DNA of 64,000 nucleotides. It comes from Peptoniphilus sp. KCTC 25270 (GTDB lineage Bacteria > Bacillota > Clostridia > Tissierellales > Peptoniphilaceae). Of the stretch, positions 18,025 to 26,092 are shown one piece after another. Made by a program: the position numbers and the translations under genes. Where the stretch lies: the NCBI RefSeq assembly GCF_021012875.1, contig NZ_JAJMZJ010000003.1, forward strand, positions 186,001-250,000, given 5' to 3'. How positions within the stretch are numbered: the stretch's first letter is position 1; each line of letters starts with the position of its first letter. Below the pieces are notes generated by a model, which was given only the letters and a program-made list of their open reading frames with translations, ran no database searches and was not told where the DNA came from.

Positions 18025-20283
18025 TTATTCTGCGTATCCCGATACGGCAAAATTAAATTCTTCTCCATTCAATTGAATCCAGTCTTCATCAATTCCGTTT
18101 TCCAATCGGTTGTAATCATGACCGTTTGTTGCTTCTTGAATGTTGTAGTATGCCCAGTGGGCTGGAGTTAAGTCGGTGAAGTTTGTGATTTTGTCTATGT
18201 TTTCGATGACAAAGACTTCGTCGGCTTTACGGTTTAACATTCGGTTGGTTACGGTTACGACTTCGGCTCTGGTAATGGATTGGTTTGGTTTGAAGGTTCC
18301 GTCTGGATATCCGTTTACCCATCCTTTGGTTGCGGCGGAGTTGATGTAGGCTAGAGCCCAGTGATTGTTTTCTACATCTATAAAGTTTGCTCCACCGGTT
18401 TTTGCCAATTCGTCAAACCTTGAGGCCATAGTGGCGAATTCAGCTCTTGTGATTGGTGCGTTTGGTTGGAAGGTTCCATCTTGGTAGCCTTCTACAATGT
18501 TCATTTCGCTCATATATCCTACGGCTTCGTAATGCCATTGATCCATGGCTACGTCTGGGTAGTTGATGTTGTAAGTTCTTTGTTCTTTTGGATAGTCTTT
18601 CATCAAGCGGGCAAACATGGCTGTGGCTTCGGCACGGGTCATATTTCCTTCTTGACGGAAGGTCCAATCGGGATAACCGAACATATAGGCTTTGTGGTCT
18701 TCTTTGTTTAACAATCCTGAGTCTGGAATTGGTTTTACAGGCATCCATGGTTCCGGTTTGCTCTCTTCTTCTGCCCAAATCGCATACAAAGTCATATCTT
18801 CTTCAACTTTATCATTGTCTTTTTGATTTAGCATATCTGGAGTTATAACCGTTTCTCTTGTTACAAATTTTCCCTTTCCATCCGCTTGAGTATTCCAACC
18901 TTTGAAAATATAGTCTTTTCCATTGAAAGTTATTTTGGTTTCGACAATTTTGTAATTGTCGTCTTTAATGAAGGTATCTCCTGCTTGAGATAGCTCTATA
19001 TTAGGTTGGGTTCCAGTATTGAAATCATCAGAATTCATAGCACCATTAAGGGCGAAAATAGAAAATCCTTCATTTTGCTTGTCTTCATTTTCTCCAAGGT
19101 TTAGAGAATTTCTATCAAAACGAGCTATTGGAGCTACGAAAGTGATACTAAAATCACTTGAATCAACTCTAGGTATTTCTGATTTCAGCGATGCAGGATT
19201 AGATATACCATCTATAAAACCATTAGAAATTAAAAAATCTAAATCTTTGTTTACATTTTCATAAGTTCCAAAATTTTTCCCAATATTGTTTTTAGCTAGA
19301 TTTTTTGCTATATCTTTTTTTATAATAAAATCTTGTATCCTGTTGGATTCTAGTTTATATGGTGATGTTACTTGAGCGTAATCTCCAACTATTGAATACG
19401 TTGTATTAAAATCATTTCTTATTGTATTTCTAAGTTTTATGTGATTAGGATTAGTATCGTTATTGCTTGCTTCCATTCTCACTGTAGGGTCGTTTTTCGC
19501 TTGTACTTTAGCTCCATCTAATCTAGTATTATCTTCACTTATAAAAGCATGGGGTTTAAAAGCATAACTAGTAAAACTTAAATCTAAAGAATTCGCTACT
19601 GTTATATCCTCATCCATATTCAACTCAATGTCAATATGAGTATATTGTGCTCCATCATTTAAATTGGCCCAGTCCCCTGCATTAGATAAAACTCCCCCAG
19701 GATTTGCATAGGTCATTAAGGCAACGTATTTATGTGGAATTAAATATGTGCTAAATTTAATTTCATTGATTTCTTTTTCTTGGTCATAATAAGCCACTAA
19801 ATATTTATCAGAAGAACCATCAAAACCTTCAGAAACTTTAATTAAGTTATTAGGTAAAGTTTCTTTATCTGATACCCCTGAATTTATATCTATTACTAAA
19901 CCATTCTTTGCTGATAATGTTAGTAAATCAAGGCCTCCAACCCAATGAGCATATAAGGTCTTTTCTCCTCCATTTGGTATTATTTTTCCTATATTTTCAT
20001 GGCTAAAATAAAGGGAAGTTCCATCTGGGTTGGCCTCATTACTCCAGCCTACAAAATATTGTTTAAAAAAACCAGACCCATTATCGTATTTCCCGAAATT
20101 TCCTATTGCTTCATTGGGATTTGTGAATTCTTTTGTAATAGTATTTGTTCCATTAGAAAATTTTTGAGTATTGTCAATAAATGTTATAGTGGCATTATAG
20201 TCTCCATCTGCTGCTTTTGCCTCGTACGGTAGTATGGTAAATACCATGACTACCGCGAGGAATAAACTTAAAAATCGTTTCAT
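18025..20283 (-). CDS. SLH-anchored surface protein with InlB-type repeats
   Basis: A 752-residue secreted protein. Seen: signal peptide (MKRFLSLFLAVVMVFTILPY, cut near AKA-AD); an InlB-like B-repeat near 30-115 (YFVGWSNEANPDGTSLYF); a central region of about 400 residues that I do not recognise, rich in N and D; a second B-repeat (YIFKGWNTQADGKGKFVTRE); the linker EPWMPVKPIPDSG; then three SLH motifs. It starts 13 bp after the stop of the upstream SLH gene, so it is co-transcribed. The last 230 codons are almost identical at DNA level to those of the upstream gene. Ligand or function unknown; surface display is the secure part. Confidence 0.88.
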   Translation of the reverse strand: MKRFLSLFLAVVMVFTILPYEAKAADGDYNATITFIDNTQKFSNGTNTITKEFTNPNEAIGNFGKYDNGSGFFKQYFVGWSNEANPDGTSLYFSHENIGKIIPNGGEKTLYAHWVGGLDLLTLSAKNGLVIDINSGVSDKETLPNNLIKVSEGFDGSSDKYLVAYYDQEKEINEIKFSTYLIPHKYVALMTYANPGGVLSNAGDWANLNDGAQYTHIDIELNMDEDITVANSLDLSFTSYAFKPHAFISEDNTRLDGAKVQAKNDPTVRMEASNNDTNPNHIKLRNTIRNDFNTTYSIVGDYAQVTSPYKLESNRIQDFIIKKDIAKNLAKNNIGKNFGTYENVNKDLDFLISNGFIDGISNPASLKSEIPRVDSSDFSITFVAPIARFDRNSLNLGENEDKQNEGFSIFALNGAMNSDDFNTGTQPNIELSQAGDTFIKDDNYKIVETKITFNGKDYIFKGWNTQADGKGKFVTRETVITPDMLNQKDNDKVEEDMTLYAIWAEEESKPEPWMPVKPIPDSGLLNKEDHKAYMFGYPDWTFRQEGNMTRAEATAMFARLMKDYPKEQRTYNINYPDVAMDQWHYEAVGYMSEMNIVEGYQDGTFQPNAPITRAEFATMASRFDELAKTGGANFIDVENNHWALAYINSAATKGWVNGYPDGTFKPNQSITRAEVVTVTNRMLNRKADEVFVIENIDKITNFTDLTPAHWAYYNIQEATNGHDYNRLENGIDEDWIQLNGEEFNFAVSGYAE
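18071..18752 (-). repeat. 682-bp SLH-coding tract, copy 1 (99.7% identical to copy 2)
   Basis: Aligned by eye at a constant offset of 2281 bp to 20352-21033, I find two mismatches and no gaps. It covers the linker WMPVKPIPDSG and three SLH motifs. Sequence on both sides of the tract diverges sharply. Confidence 0.95.
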
Positions 20284-20296
20284 TTTTTCCTCCTAT

Positions 20297-23200
20297 CTAA
20301 GGTCTTGGGAATTTATATCCGGATACAGCGAATCGGAATTCTTCCCCATTTAATTGAATCCAGTCTTCATCAATTCCGTTTTCCAATCGGTTGTAATCAT
20401 GACCGTTTGTTGCTTCTTGAATGTTGTAGTATGCCCAGTGGGCTGGAGTTAAGTCGGTGAAGTTTGTGATTTTGTCTATGTTTTCGATGACAAAGACTTC
20501 GTCGGCTTTACGGTTTAACATTCGGTTGGTTACGGTTACGACTTCGGCTCTGGTAATGGATTGGTTTGGTTTGAAGGTTCCGTCTGGATATCCGTTTACC
20601 CATCCTTTGGTTGCGGCGGAGTTGATGTAGGCTAGAGCCCAGTGATTGTTTTCTACATCTATAAAGTTTGCTCCACCGGTTTTTGCCAATTCGTCAAACC
20701 TTGAGGCCATAGTGGCGAATTCGGCTCTTGTGATTGGTGCGTTTGGTTGGAAGGTTCCATCTTGGTAGCCTTCTACAATGTTCATTTCGCTCATATATCC
20801 TACGGCTTCGTAATGCCATTGATCCATGGCTACGTCTGGGTAGTTGATGTTGTAAGTTCTTTGTTCTTTTGGATAGTCTTTCATCAAGCGAGCAAACATG
20901 GCTGTGGCTTCGGCACGGGTCATATTTCCTTCTTGACGGAAGGTCCAATCGGGATAACCGAACATATAGGCTTTGTGGTCTTCTTTGTTTAACAATCCTG
21001 AGTCTGGAATTGGTTTTACAGGCATCCATGGTTTTGGCGTTTCTTTTGGAGTGAACACCCATGTTCCCGTAAATTTTACGTCTTTGTCTTTTACTGTGAC
21101 ATTTTCTGGATTCCATGATTGGAATGTCCATGTCCCATCATTTGTCTCATCCTGAATTGTCTGAGTTATTTTTTCAGGAGTGATTGTCGTTCCAACTGCT
21201 ACATTTTCCTGTGTTCCTGGAAGATATTCATTCACTCCTTCTGGAAGAGTTTTTCCTGCTGTTCCACTTACAAATTGATACGTTACTTTATAGGTCTGTG
21301 TCTTTGTGTTGGTAACCGTAAATCCAGCGTTGTCATATAAGTTTTTGCCTTCTATTGATTGTGGTAAATATGAAACGGAAAAACCTTCTGGTACATTAGT
21401 TTCTGTTACACTATAAGATTTGTCAGAAATCTGTTGAGTTTGAGTTTCTTTATTGAATGACCATTCATAAGCGGGATGTTTATCAAACGTACCTGTCCAA
21501 TTATTAGCTGTGTTTAAGTCTACATTTGACGCTTTTTCAGCTCCATTTAGTTGAATAGTTACAGATTGTTTTTCTGTTTCACTTGCTCCACTCCAAGTTT
21601 TAGATACTTTTATTTCTGGATTTATTGCCCATCCAGCGTAAGTGTTGACAATATATGGATCTAGTATTCCAGTTATTTCATTGGCGTTAGAATTATTAGC
21701 CATAAGTGTCGTATTGTTAGCGGCATTGGTTGTTGGTTTATCGTCTGTAAAACGCTTTTCTGAGAAATCAAATAGGTATTGCTTATAATCCTCTATATCT
21801 TTTCTTAAATTTTGGATCGCTTTTTTTACAGCATTAGCCCCATTTGTATTCGTAGACTCATCATCATAATACCACCCAACAAAAGTATATCCTTCTCGCG
21901 TTGGTTTTGTATCTAGTGCAAGCATCTGCTCTATGTCAGAGTATGGGGCTACATTAGTGTAAATTGTATAAATTTGTTCTTGAGAGTCTTGAGTTCCAAT
22001 TTTACCCGAGTTTCCATGGTAAACCATTTTAGCTCTTTGGCCTAAAACTATTTGATTGGTTTGAGGGTTAAGAACATAGTCCCATGCTCCTACGCCAGTG
22101 TGGTTGGTTTCTTCTGAACTAGCTTGGTTATAAATATTATCTTCGTCATCTGCTTTATATTTAGTTACATAATGAATTAGCTTAGCGTCTTCTGCTGTTG
22201 CAGTATATCCGTCTGTTCCTTTTGCCACTACATAGCCAATATGTCTAACCATAGGCTCGTTTAGTTTTGGATGAACTGGATATTGTGGATTATTTTTTGT
22301 ATTATCACTTTGTTCTTTAGCTTGTTCACTAACTGAAATATTTATTTGGTTCGTTAGTGGACCTGTTAATAAAACGGCGGATTGACCGTCTAAAACACGA
22401 ATGTCTCTTCCGTCAAATTTTGCATTAGGGGTAATTATTACGTCTTGAACTGCGTAAATATTTTCCCCAGACATCTCAGCTGTATTATAAACGTGTTGAT
22501 TGGCGTTAGACCTGTCGCCCTTTTGGTTGCCAGAAAATTGAGCATAGTCTACTTTCAAATATCCGTCGTTTAATATACCTGCTGCCATGTGGTAGGCCTT
22601 GTTGTTTATAATTTTAGCTGGTACATCTGCTGTTCCTGTTACTGTTAAAGTACCAGCGTTGTAAATGGCTCCACCTGTAGAAGAGTATTGAGAAGAAGAG
22701 ATTTGTCCTCCTTCTATTACAACTGTATTACCAATTCCGTTAAAAATTCCTCCACCATAGGCTGTATTGTTCCATGCATAGGTAACGTTATCGATTATCT
22801 TTGTATTTTTAATCGTTAGGTTTGTTGAAGATTCTGGTTGCGTTTCCGTTTGTTTGCCCTTCCCAATTTGAGCATTTAGAGCAATCGCACCACCGGAAAT
22901 CTCCGCGGTAAAGTCGTTTATTTTTGTATCTTCAATTAAAGCGTTTACACTGGAGTGATCATAGAAGACTATGGCTCCGCCGTATTTGGCAGTTTTGTTG
23001 ACTCCAGTTTGGTTCCAACCTATTCCACTTCCTGTTAATCTTGAGTTTTTAAGGTTAAAAGTTCCCGTTCCTACAACTTGAATCAAACCTCCGGATTCTT
23101 GTACATAGGTTCCTTTTCCTGTGAGAAGCGTAACTGTATCCATAGTTAAATTAGAACCTTCCGATGTTATGGCTCCACCGGCAACTCCAATTTGTCCTTT

Positions 23201-24118
23201 ATTATCCTCTAATTGAAAATAGGAATATTTGATTATTGCTTCCTCACAGCCTTCAAATTTGATGGCTCCCCCTGTATTAAATGGACCTGGTATGTTAAAG
23301 GTAGTCCCGTAGATGTAAACTTTAGAGCCTGTTGCTTCTATGCTACCTCCTTGCAATCCCCCAGTATTGGATGAGTCTGCAACATGATTGCCTATAAATT
23401 GGGTCTCGTGAGTTCTAGTGATTTCATCATTTATTTTCAAAGTAGAGTTTTCTAATTTTATCGCTCCACCTTCTCCATGGGCTCCATATTCTGTATTTAC
23501 CTTCCCTGTGGAGTTATCGTAAAATCCTCCCCCTTTAATATTTACTACTGAATTTGCTGTAGCAAATATGGCTCCGCCATGGGGCGGCAAAGGAGGGTCT
23601 CCTGGATTTTCCGCCACTGGCGTTGAAGATTTCGTTGTATTGTCGGAAAAGGTCGTATTTTCTATATTCAAAGTTGCTCCGGTAGCATAGATAGCACCTC
23701 CAGAGTATTGTTGCTTGTTCACACCAGATACTATATTCTTTTCAAAGGTATCGGTTGAGCCATTTTTTAGAGCGGAGTTTTTAATGGTAACCTTTGCACC
23801 TTCACTAGCAAAAATGAATCTACCTTCGTTTTGCCCATCTAAAGTAAAGTTTTCTAGGGTCAGGTCTCCTGTTCTTCCAACAGAAAACATGTTTTCAACA
23901 TTTTCTGCTAGTTTTATGGTTTTCCCTTGACCATCTACCGTGTCCGTATCTGTAATCGAAATTGTTTTCGTTACAGTAATCTTTGTTTCTCCACTGCCAA
24001 TTGCATTTTTTAGTTCTGCTAAGTCCGAAACATTCGTTGCCGCAAAGGCTACATTACTATCAAGACATAGACTGCAGAAAAATACAAATAACAAGCTGAA
24101 CAACACTTTCTTATTCAT
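20297..24118 (-). CDS. Large SLH-anchored beta-helix protein with Cna_B and SHIRT-like domains
   Basis: A 1273-residue surface protein. Seen: signal peptide (MNKKVLFSLLFVFFCSLCLD, cut near AFA-AT); a long right-handed beta-helix (about 30-620) with repeated GGAI/GGAIYATG turns, like polymorphic-membrane-protein or pectate-lyase folds; a B-repeat-like GYTFVGWYYDDEST; a Cna_B-like domain (KVSKTWSGASE ... VTETNVPEGFSVSY); a segment closely resembling SHIRT domains (VTYQFVSGTAGKTLPEGVNE ... TWTFQSWNPENVTVKDKDVKF); WMPVKP linker; three SLH motifs. Start ATG 24118 is chosen over an in-frame ATG at 24139 because the ribosome binding site AAGGAGGAG lies between them. A consensus promoter lies upstream. 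It heads the three-gene SLH operon. Confidence 0.88.
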   Translation of the reverse strand: MNKKVLFSLLFVFFCSLCLDSNVAFAATNVSDLAELKNAIGSGETKITVTKTISITDTDTVDGQGKTIKLAENVENMFSVGRTGDLTLENFTLDGQNEGRFIFASEGAKVTIKNSALKNGSTDTFEKNIVSGVNKQQYSGGAIYATGATLNIENTTFSDNTTKSSTPVAENPGDPPLPPHGGAIFATANSVVNIKGGGFYDNSTGKVNTEYGAHGEGGAIKLENSTLKINDEITRTHETQFIGNHVADSSNTGGLQGGSIEATGSKVYIYGTTFNIPGPFNTGGAIKFEGCEEAIIKYSYFQLEDNKGQIGVAGGAITSEGSNLTMDTVTLLTGKGTYVQESGGLIQVVGTGTFNLKNSRLTGSGIGWNQTGVNKTAKYGGAIVFYDHSSVNALIEDTKINDFTAEISGGAIALNAQIGKGKQTETQPESSTNLTIKNTKIIDNVTYAWNNTAYGGGIFNGIGNTVVIEGGQISSSQYSSTGGAIYNAGTLTVTGTADVPAKIINNKAYHMAAGILNDGYLKVDYAQFSGNQKGDRSNANQHVYNTAEMSGENIYAVQDVIITPNAKFDGRDIRVLDGQSAVLLTGPLTNQINISVSEQAKEQSDNTKNNPQYPVHPKLNEPMVRHIGYVVAKGTDGYTATAEDAKLIHYVTKYKADDEDNIYNQASSEETNHTGVGAWDYVLNPQTNQIVLGQRAKMVYHGNSGKIGTQDSQEQIYTIYTNVAPYSDIEQMLALDTKPTREGYTFVGWYYDDESTNTNGANAVKKAIQNLRKDIEDYKQYLFDFSEKRFTDDKPTTNAANNTTLMANNSNANEITGILDPYIVNTYAGWAINPEIKVSKTWSGASETEKQSVTIQLNGAEKASNVDLNTANNWTGTFDKHPAYEWSFNKETQTQQISDKSYSVTETNVPEGFSVSYLPQSIEGKNLYDNAGFTVTNTKTQTYKVTYQFVSGTAGKTLPEGVNEYLPGTQENVAVGTTITPEKITQTIQDETNDGTWTFQSWNPENVTVKDKDVKFTGTWVFTPKETPKPWMPVKPIPDSGLLNKEDHKAYMFGYPDWTFRQEGNMTRAEATAMFARLMKDYPKEQRTYNINYPDVAMDQWHYEAVGYMSEMNIVEGYQDGTFQPNAPITRAEFATMASRFDELAKTGGANFIDVENNHWALAYINSAATKGWVNGYPDGTFKPNQSITRAEVVTVTNRMLNRKADEVFVIENIDKITNFTDLTPAHWAYYNIQEATNGHDYNRLENGIDEDWIQLNGEEFRFAVSGYKFPRP
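20352..21033 (-). repeat. 682-bp SLH-coding tract, copy 2
   Basis: Partner of 18071-18752; two differences seen (at the positions matching 18442 and near 18610). The tract ends exactly where the proteins change to unrelated sequence. Confidence 0.95.
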
Positions 24119-24166
24119 AGGTCTCCTCCTTGGATTCATATGTAATACCCCTAATACTATACTATG

Positions 24167-24195
24167 ATTATATATTTAATGTGATCCTCTGTCAA
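24167..24195 (-). promoter_or_regulatory. Consensus sigma-A promoter of the SLH operon
   Basis: On the minus strand, TTGACA (24190-24195) and TATAAT (24167-24172) are separated by exactly 17 bp, about 50 bp upstream of the ATG at 24118. This is the best match to a housekeeping promoter in the window, so high expression is expected. Confidence 0.85.
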
Positions 24196-24396
24196 TCCGA
24201 TTATATAGCCATTAAACACGTTTTTTTCTTTTTTCTTTATAAACTCCTATTTAATTGTTCTGTTTTTATGTTTTTGTTTGTTTTATTTGGATTTTTACAT
24301 TTTTACGGATGTTTTGGTTTTATTGAATTGATTATTTTAGAGGGATGTTTTTTACTTTTTATAAAATTTGCTATATTTCCATAGACAATTCCCTTA
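24196..24396. other. T-rich spacer upstream of the SLH promoter
   Basis: A 200-bp thymine-rich stretch between the SLH promoter and repeat cluster C. I see no gene, hairpin or clear binding site in it. Confidence 0.5.
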
Positions 24397-24566
24397 TCCA
24401 CTTACGTCATTTCGACCGGAAAAATTCCGTTAGGGATTTTGTAGCGGAGAAATCTCACATCCCTTTTACGTTTGTCGTTACAAGGGCCTTCCCCAGGTAA
24501 ACGCTCACCCCGGTGAGATTTCTCGAATCGCTTCGCTCCCTCGAAATGACAAAAAGGGAGGACACT
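24397..24566. repeat. Palindromic repeat element, full copy E3
   Basis: Starts CCACTTACGTCATTTCGACC and ends CTCGAAATGACAAAAAGGGA. Inner arms are GGAGAAATCTCAC and GTGAGATTTCTC. The right internal segment is the ATCGCTTCGCTCCCTC variant. The sequence before it (CCCTTATCC) also precedes other copies. Confidence 0.85.
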
Positions 24567-24569
24567 TCC

Positions 24570-24820
24570 CCCTAACCTTTTGTAACTCTCTCTTCCTCAC
24601 CCCAACAGAAACATCAATTCGCCACGAATCCATAGAATGCTTTTCGGAGAAAAGCGTACATTCCGCGCGTTTTGAGGGTGTAAGGGGAGGGGTCCCGGGG
24701 AGGGCATGAGGGAGAATCGCAACTCCCTTCGCCCTCCCCGGGTAAAAAAAATAAGGAAATGAGAAAGTATATGAAGTTTTCGGTTACTTTGGAATCAACA
24801 AAACCCATTTCCCTTATCCA
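24570..24820 (+). repeat. Second structured repeat family, copy 2
   Basis: Same orientation as copy 1 and closely matching it from CCTAACC to CTTATCC. The core hairpin is CCCGGGGAGGGC (24694-24705) with GCCCTCCCCGGG (24731-24742) and the same AATCGCAA loop. The small upstream stem is perfect here (CTTTTC/GAAAAG around GGA). It is directly bordered by palindromic elements on both sides, as copy 1 is. Confidence 0.8.
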
Positions 24821-24861
24821 CTTACGTCATTTCGTTCGAGGAATTTTGATAGGATTTTCCA

Positions 24862-25050
24862 CCCCAATTACGTCATTTCGACCGGAAAAATTCCATTAGG
24901 GATTTTGGAGTGGAGAAATCTCACACCCTTTTTACGTTTGTCGTTACAAGGGCCTTGTTCTAGGTGTACGCTCACCCTGGTGAGATTTCTCCATGCGAAA
25001 ACCTTCGGTTTTCTTAGTCGAAATGACGTGGTTGGGAGGGTGCTCCGTGG
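24862..25050. repeat. Palindromic repeat element, full copy E4
   Basis: Left arm ATTACGTCATTTCGACCGG, inner arms GGAGAAATCTCAC and GTGAGATTTCTCC, right hairpin GAAAACCTTCGGTTTTC (the loop differs from E1 while the stem is kept), right arm GTCGAAATGACGTGG. It is preceded by a left-end monomer at about 24820-24861. Confidence 0.85.
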
Positions 25051-25055
25051 AAATA

Positions 25056-25262
25056 AAGGGATATTTTTGATTCTTCCTTCTTCGCGAGTTTCGCCCACTT
25101 TCTCATTCTTTTGTGTTTCGTTTTCTAGGGGCAGGGACAAGGGCGTTGCGATTCGCCCTATGTCCCTCCCCTAGGACCCCCACCCTTGTTACCCTAACGC
25201 TTTTCTATCAGTGGCTTTTTCTGACAAAAAAGCATTGTATGGATTCGCGGTAGGGAATTTTC
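25056..25262 (-). repeat. Second structured repeat family, diverged inverted copy 3
   Basis: Read on the minus strand it keeps CGAATCCATACAATGCTTTT, a GCTTTTT/AAAAAGC stem, the GC-rich hairpin and AATGAGAAAGT, in the same order as copies 1 and 2. The core stem is CTAGGGGCAGGGACA (25125-25139, plus strand) with TGTCCCTCCCCTAG (25161-25174), and the inner stem GGGCG/CGCCC closes the same loop AATCGCAA. Stem bases differ from copies 1-2 on both sides in a compensating way. Confidence 0.7.
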
Positions 25263-25286
25263 TTCGCTATTTATGTCATTCCACCC

Positions 25287-25463
25287 CACTTACGTCATTT
25301 CGACCGAGGAATTTTTGTAAAAAATTGCGAGTGGAGAAATCTGACAGGGGTCTTACGTTCTCACGCCCAAGGGCTTCCCCCTAGGTGGACGCCCACCCCG
25401 GTGAGATTTCTCCATGCGAAAACCTGCGGTTTTCTTAGTCGAAATGACATAAAAGGGAGGACT
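25287..25463. repeat. Palindromic repeat element, full copy E5 plus right-end fragments
   Basis: Left arm CACTTACGTCATTTCGACCG; the inner left arm is slightly changed (GGAGAAATCTGAC), inner right arm GTGAGATTTCTCC, right hairpin GAAAACCTGCGGTTTTC, right arm GTCGAAATGACATAAAAGGG. Two further right-end fragments (CCTCGAAATGACGT) follow up to 25507. Confidence 0.8.
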
Positions 25464-25548
25464 CCCTCGAAATGACGTAGTAGGGAGGACCGCCTCGAAA
25501 TGACGTGTAAGAAAAATACTCTTTCCAAAAGAAAAATTTTTCCAATAA

Positions 25549-25576
25549 AAAAAGAACCTTCTTTGGGGTTCTTTTT
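25549..25576 (-). terminator. Terminator of the XRE regulator gene
   Basis: AAAAAGAACC (25549-25558) with GGTTCTTTTT (25567-25576), just after the regulator stop codon; the minus-strand RNA ends in a uridine run. Confidence 0.85.
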
Positions 25577-25585
25577 GTTTTCTAT

Positions 25586-25948
25586 TTATTTTTCGCTAGC
25601 TCGGCTTATGTAATAGGCTTCTTGTATGGAATCTACGACTTCTCTTTTTTTCTTTTCGTCGACAGTTTGGCTTTGTATGTATTGAATTAAGTGATCTAGG
25701 GAATGTTGTATTTCTATGGGATCGTCCCAATCGAATAGACGCCATTCGTCGTCTTCGTTGAGTAGATCTGTTACACTTGTGTCTAGGGCTGTAGCTAATA
25801 ATTTGTAGACGTCCCGATATCTGGGCATGACTCCTCGGGTTTCGTAATTGGCTACCGTCTTTAGACTGACTCCAATGGCATCGGCTAGCTCTTGTTGAGT
25901 CATTTTTTTGTTTTCTCTAAGACTTTTTACTTTCATGCCAAATTTCAT
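25586..25948 (-). CDS. XRE-family HTH transcriptional regulator
   Basis: A 120-residue DNA-binding protein. Residues about 5-60 form a Cro/C1-type helix-turn-helix (MTQQELADAIGVSLKTVANY ... PRYRDVYKLLATAL). The C-terminal half is acidic and helical (LFDWDDPIEIQHSLDHLIQY) and is probably for oligomerisation. The start at ATG 25948 follows CTCCTT (AAGGAG) at 25956-25961; a longer in-frame reading from 26011 has no such site. A perfect inverted repeat lies 14 bp upstream and is a likely self-operator. Single-gene transcript between repeat cluster C and murJ; target genes unknown. Confidence 0.88.
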   Translation of the reverse strand: MKFGMKVKSLRENKKMTQQELADAIGVSLKTVANYETRGVMPRYRDVYKLLATALDTSVTDLLNEDDEWRLFDWDDPIEIQHSLDHLIQYIQSQTVDEKKKREVVDSIQEAYYISRASEK

Positions 25949-25961
25949 GATTCCACTCCTT

Positions 25962-25980
25962 TTTCCTATAAAATAGGAAA
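25962..25980. promoter_or_regulatory. Inverted repeat, probable operator of the XRE gene
   Basis: TTTCCTAT (25962-25969), three bases, ATAGGAAA (25973-25980): a perfect palindrome directly upstream of the regulator's ribosome binding site. The position suits autorepression. Inference from symmetry and place. Confidence 0.6.
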
Positions 25981-26062
25981 CAGACTTTCCATTTTTTGTC
26001 CGAAAAAGCAATTCAACTACCTATATTATAGAACTTATTCAAGTTTCTGTCAAAGTTTCTAC

Positions 26063-26092
26063 AAAAAAGGCCTCCCGAGGGAGGCTTTTTTT
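26063..26092 (-). terminator. Terminator at the murJ 3' end
   Basis: AAAAAAGGCCTCCC pairs with GGGAGGC followed by TTTTTTT (26063-26092). It overlaps the murJ stop region and separates it from the XRE gene upstream region; both flanks are A/T runs. Confidence 0.85.

Noticed and set aside
18440-21131. Frames such as 18440-18778 and 20694-21131 on the minus strand with near-identical products
   Set aside because: They are out-of-frame readings of the duplicated SLH tract.
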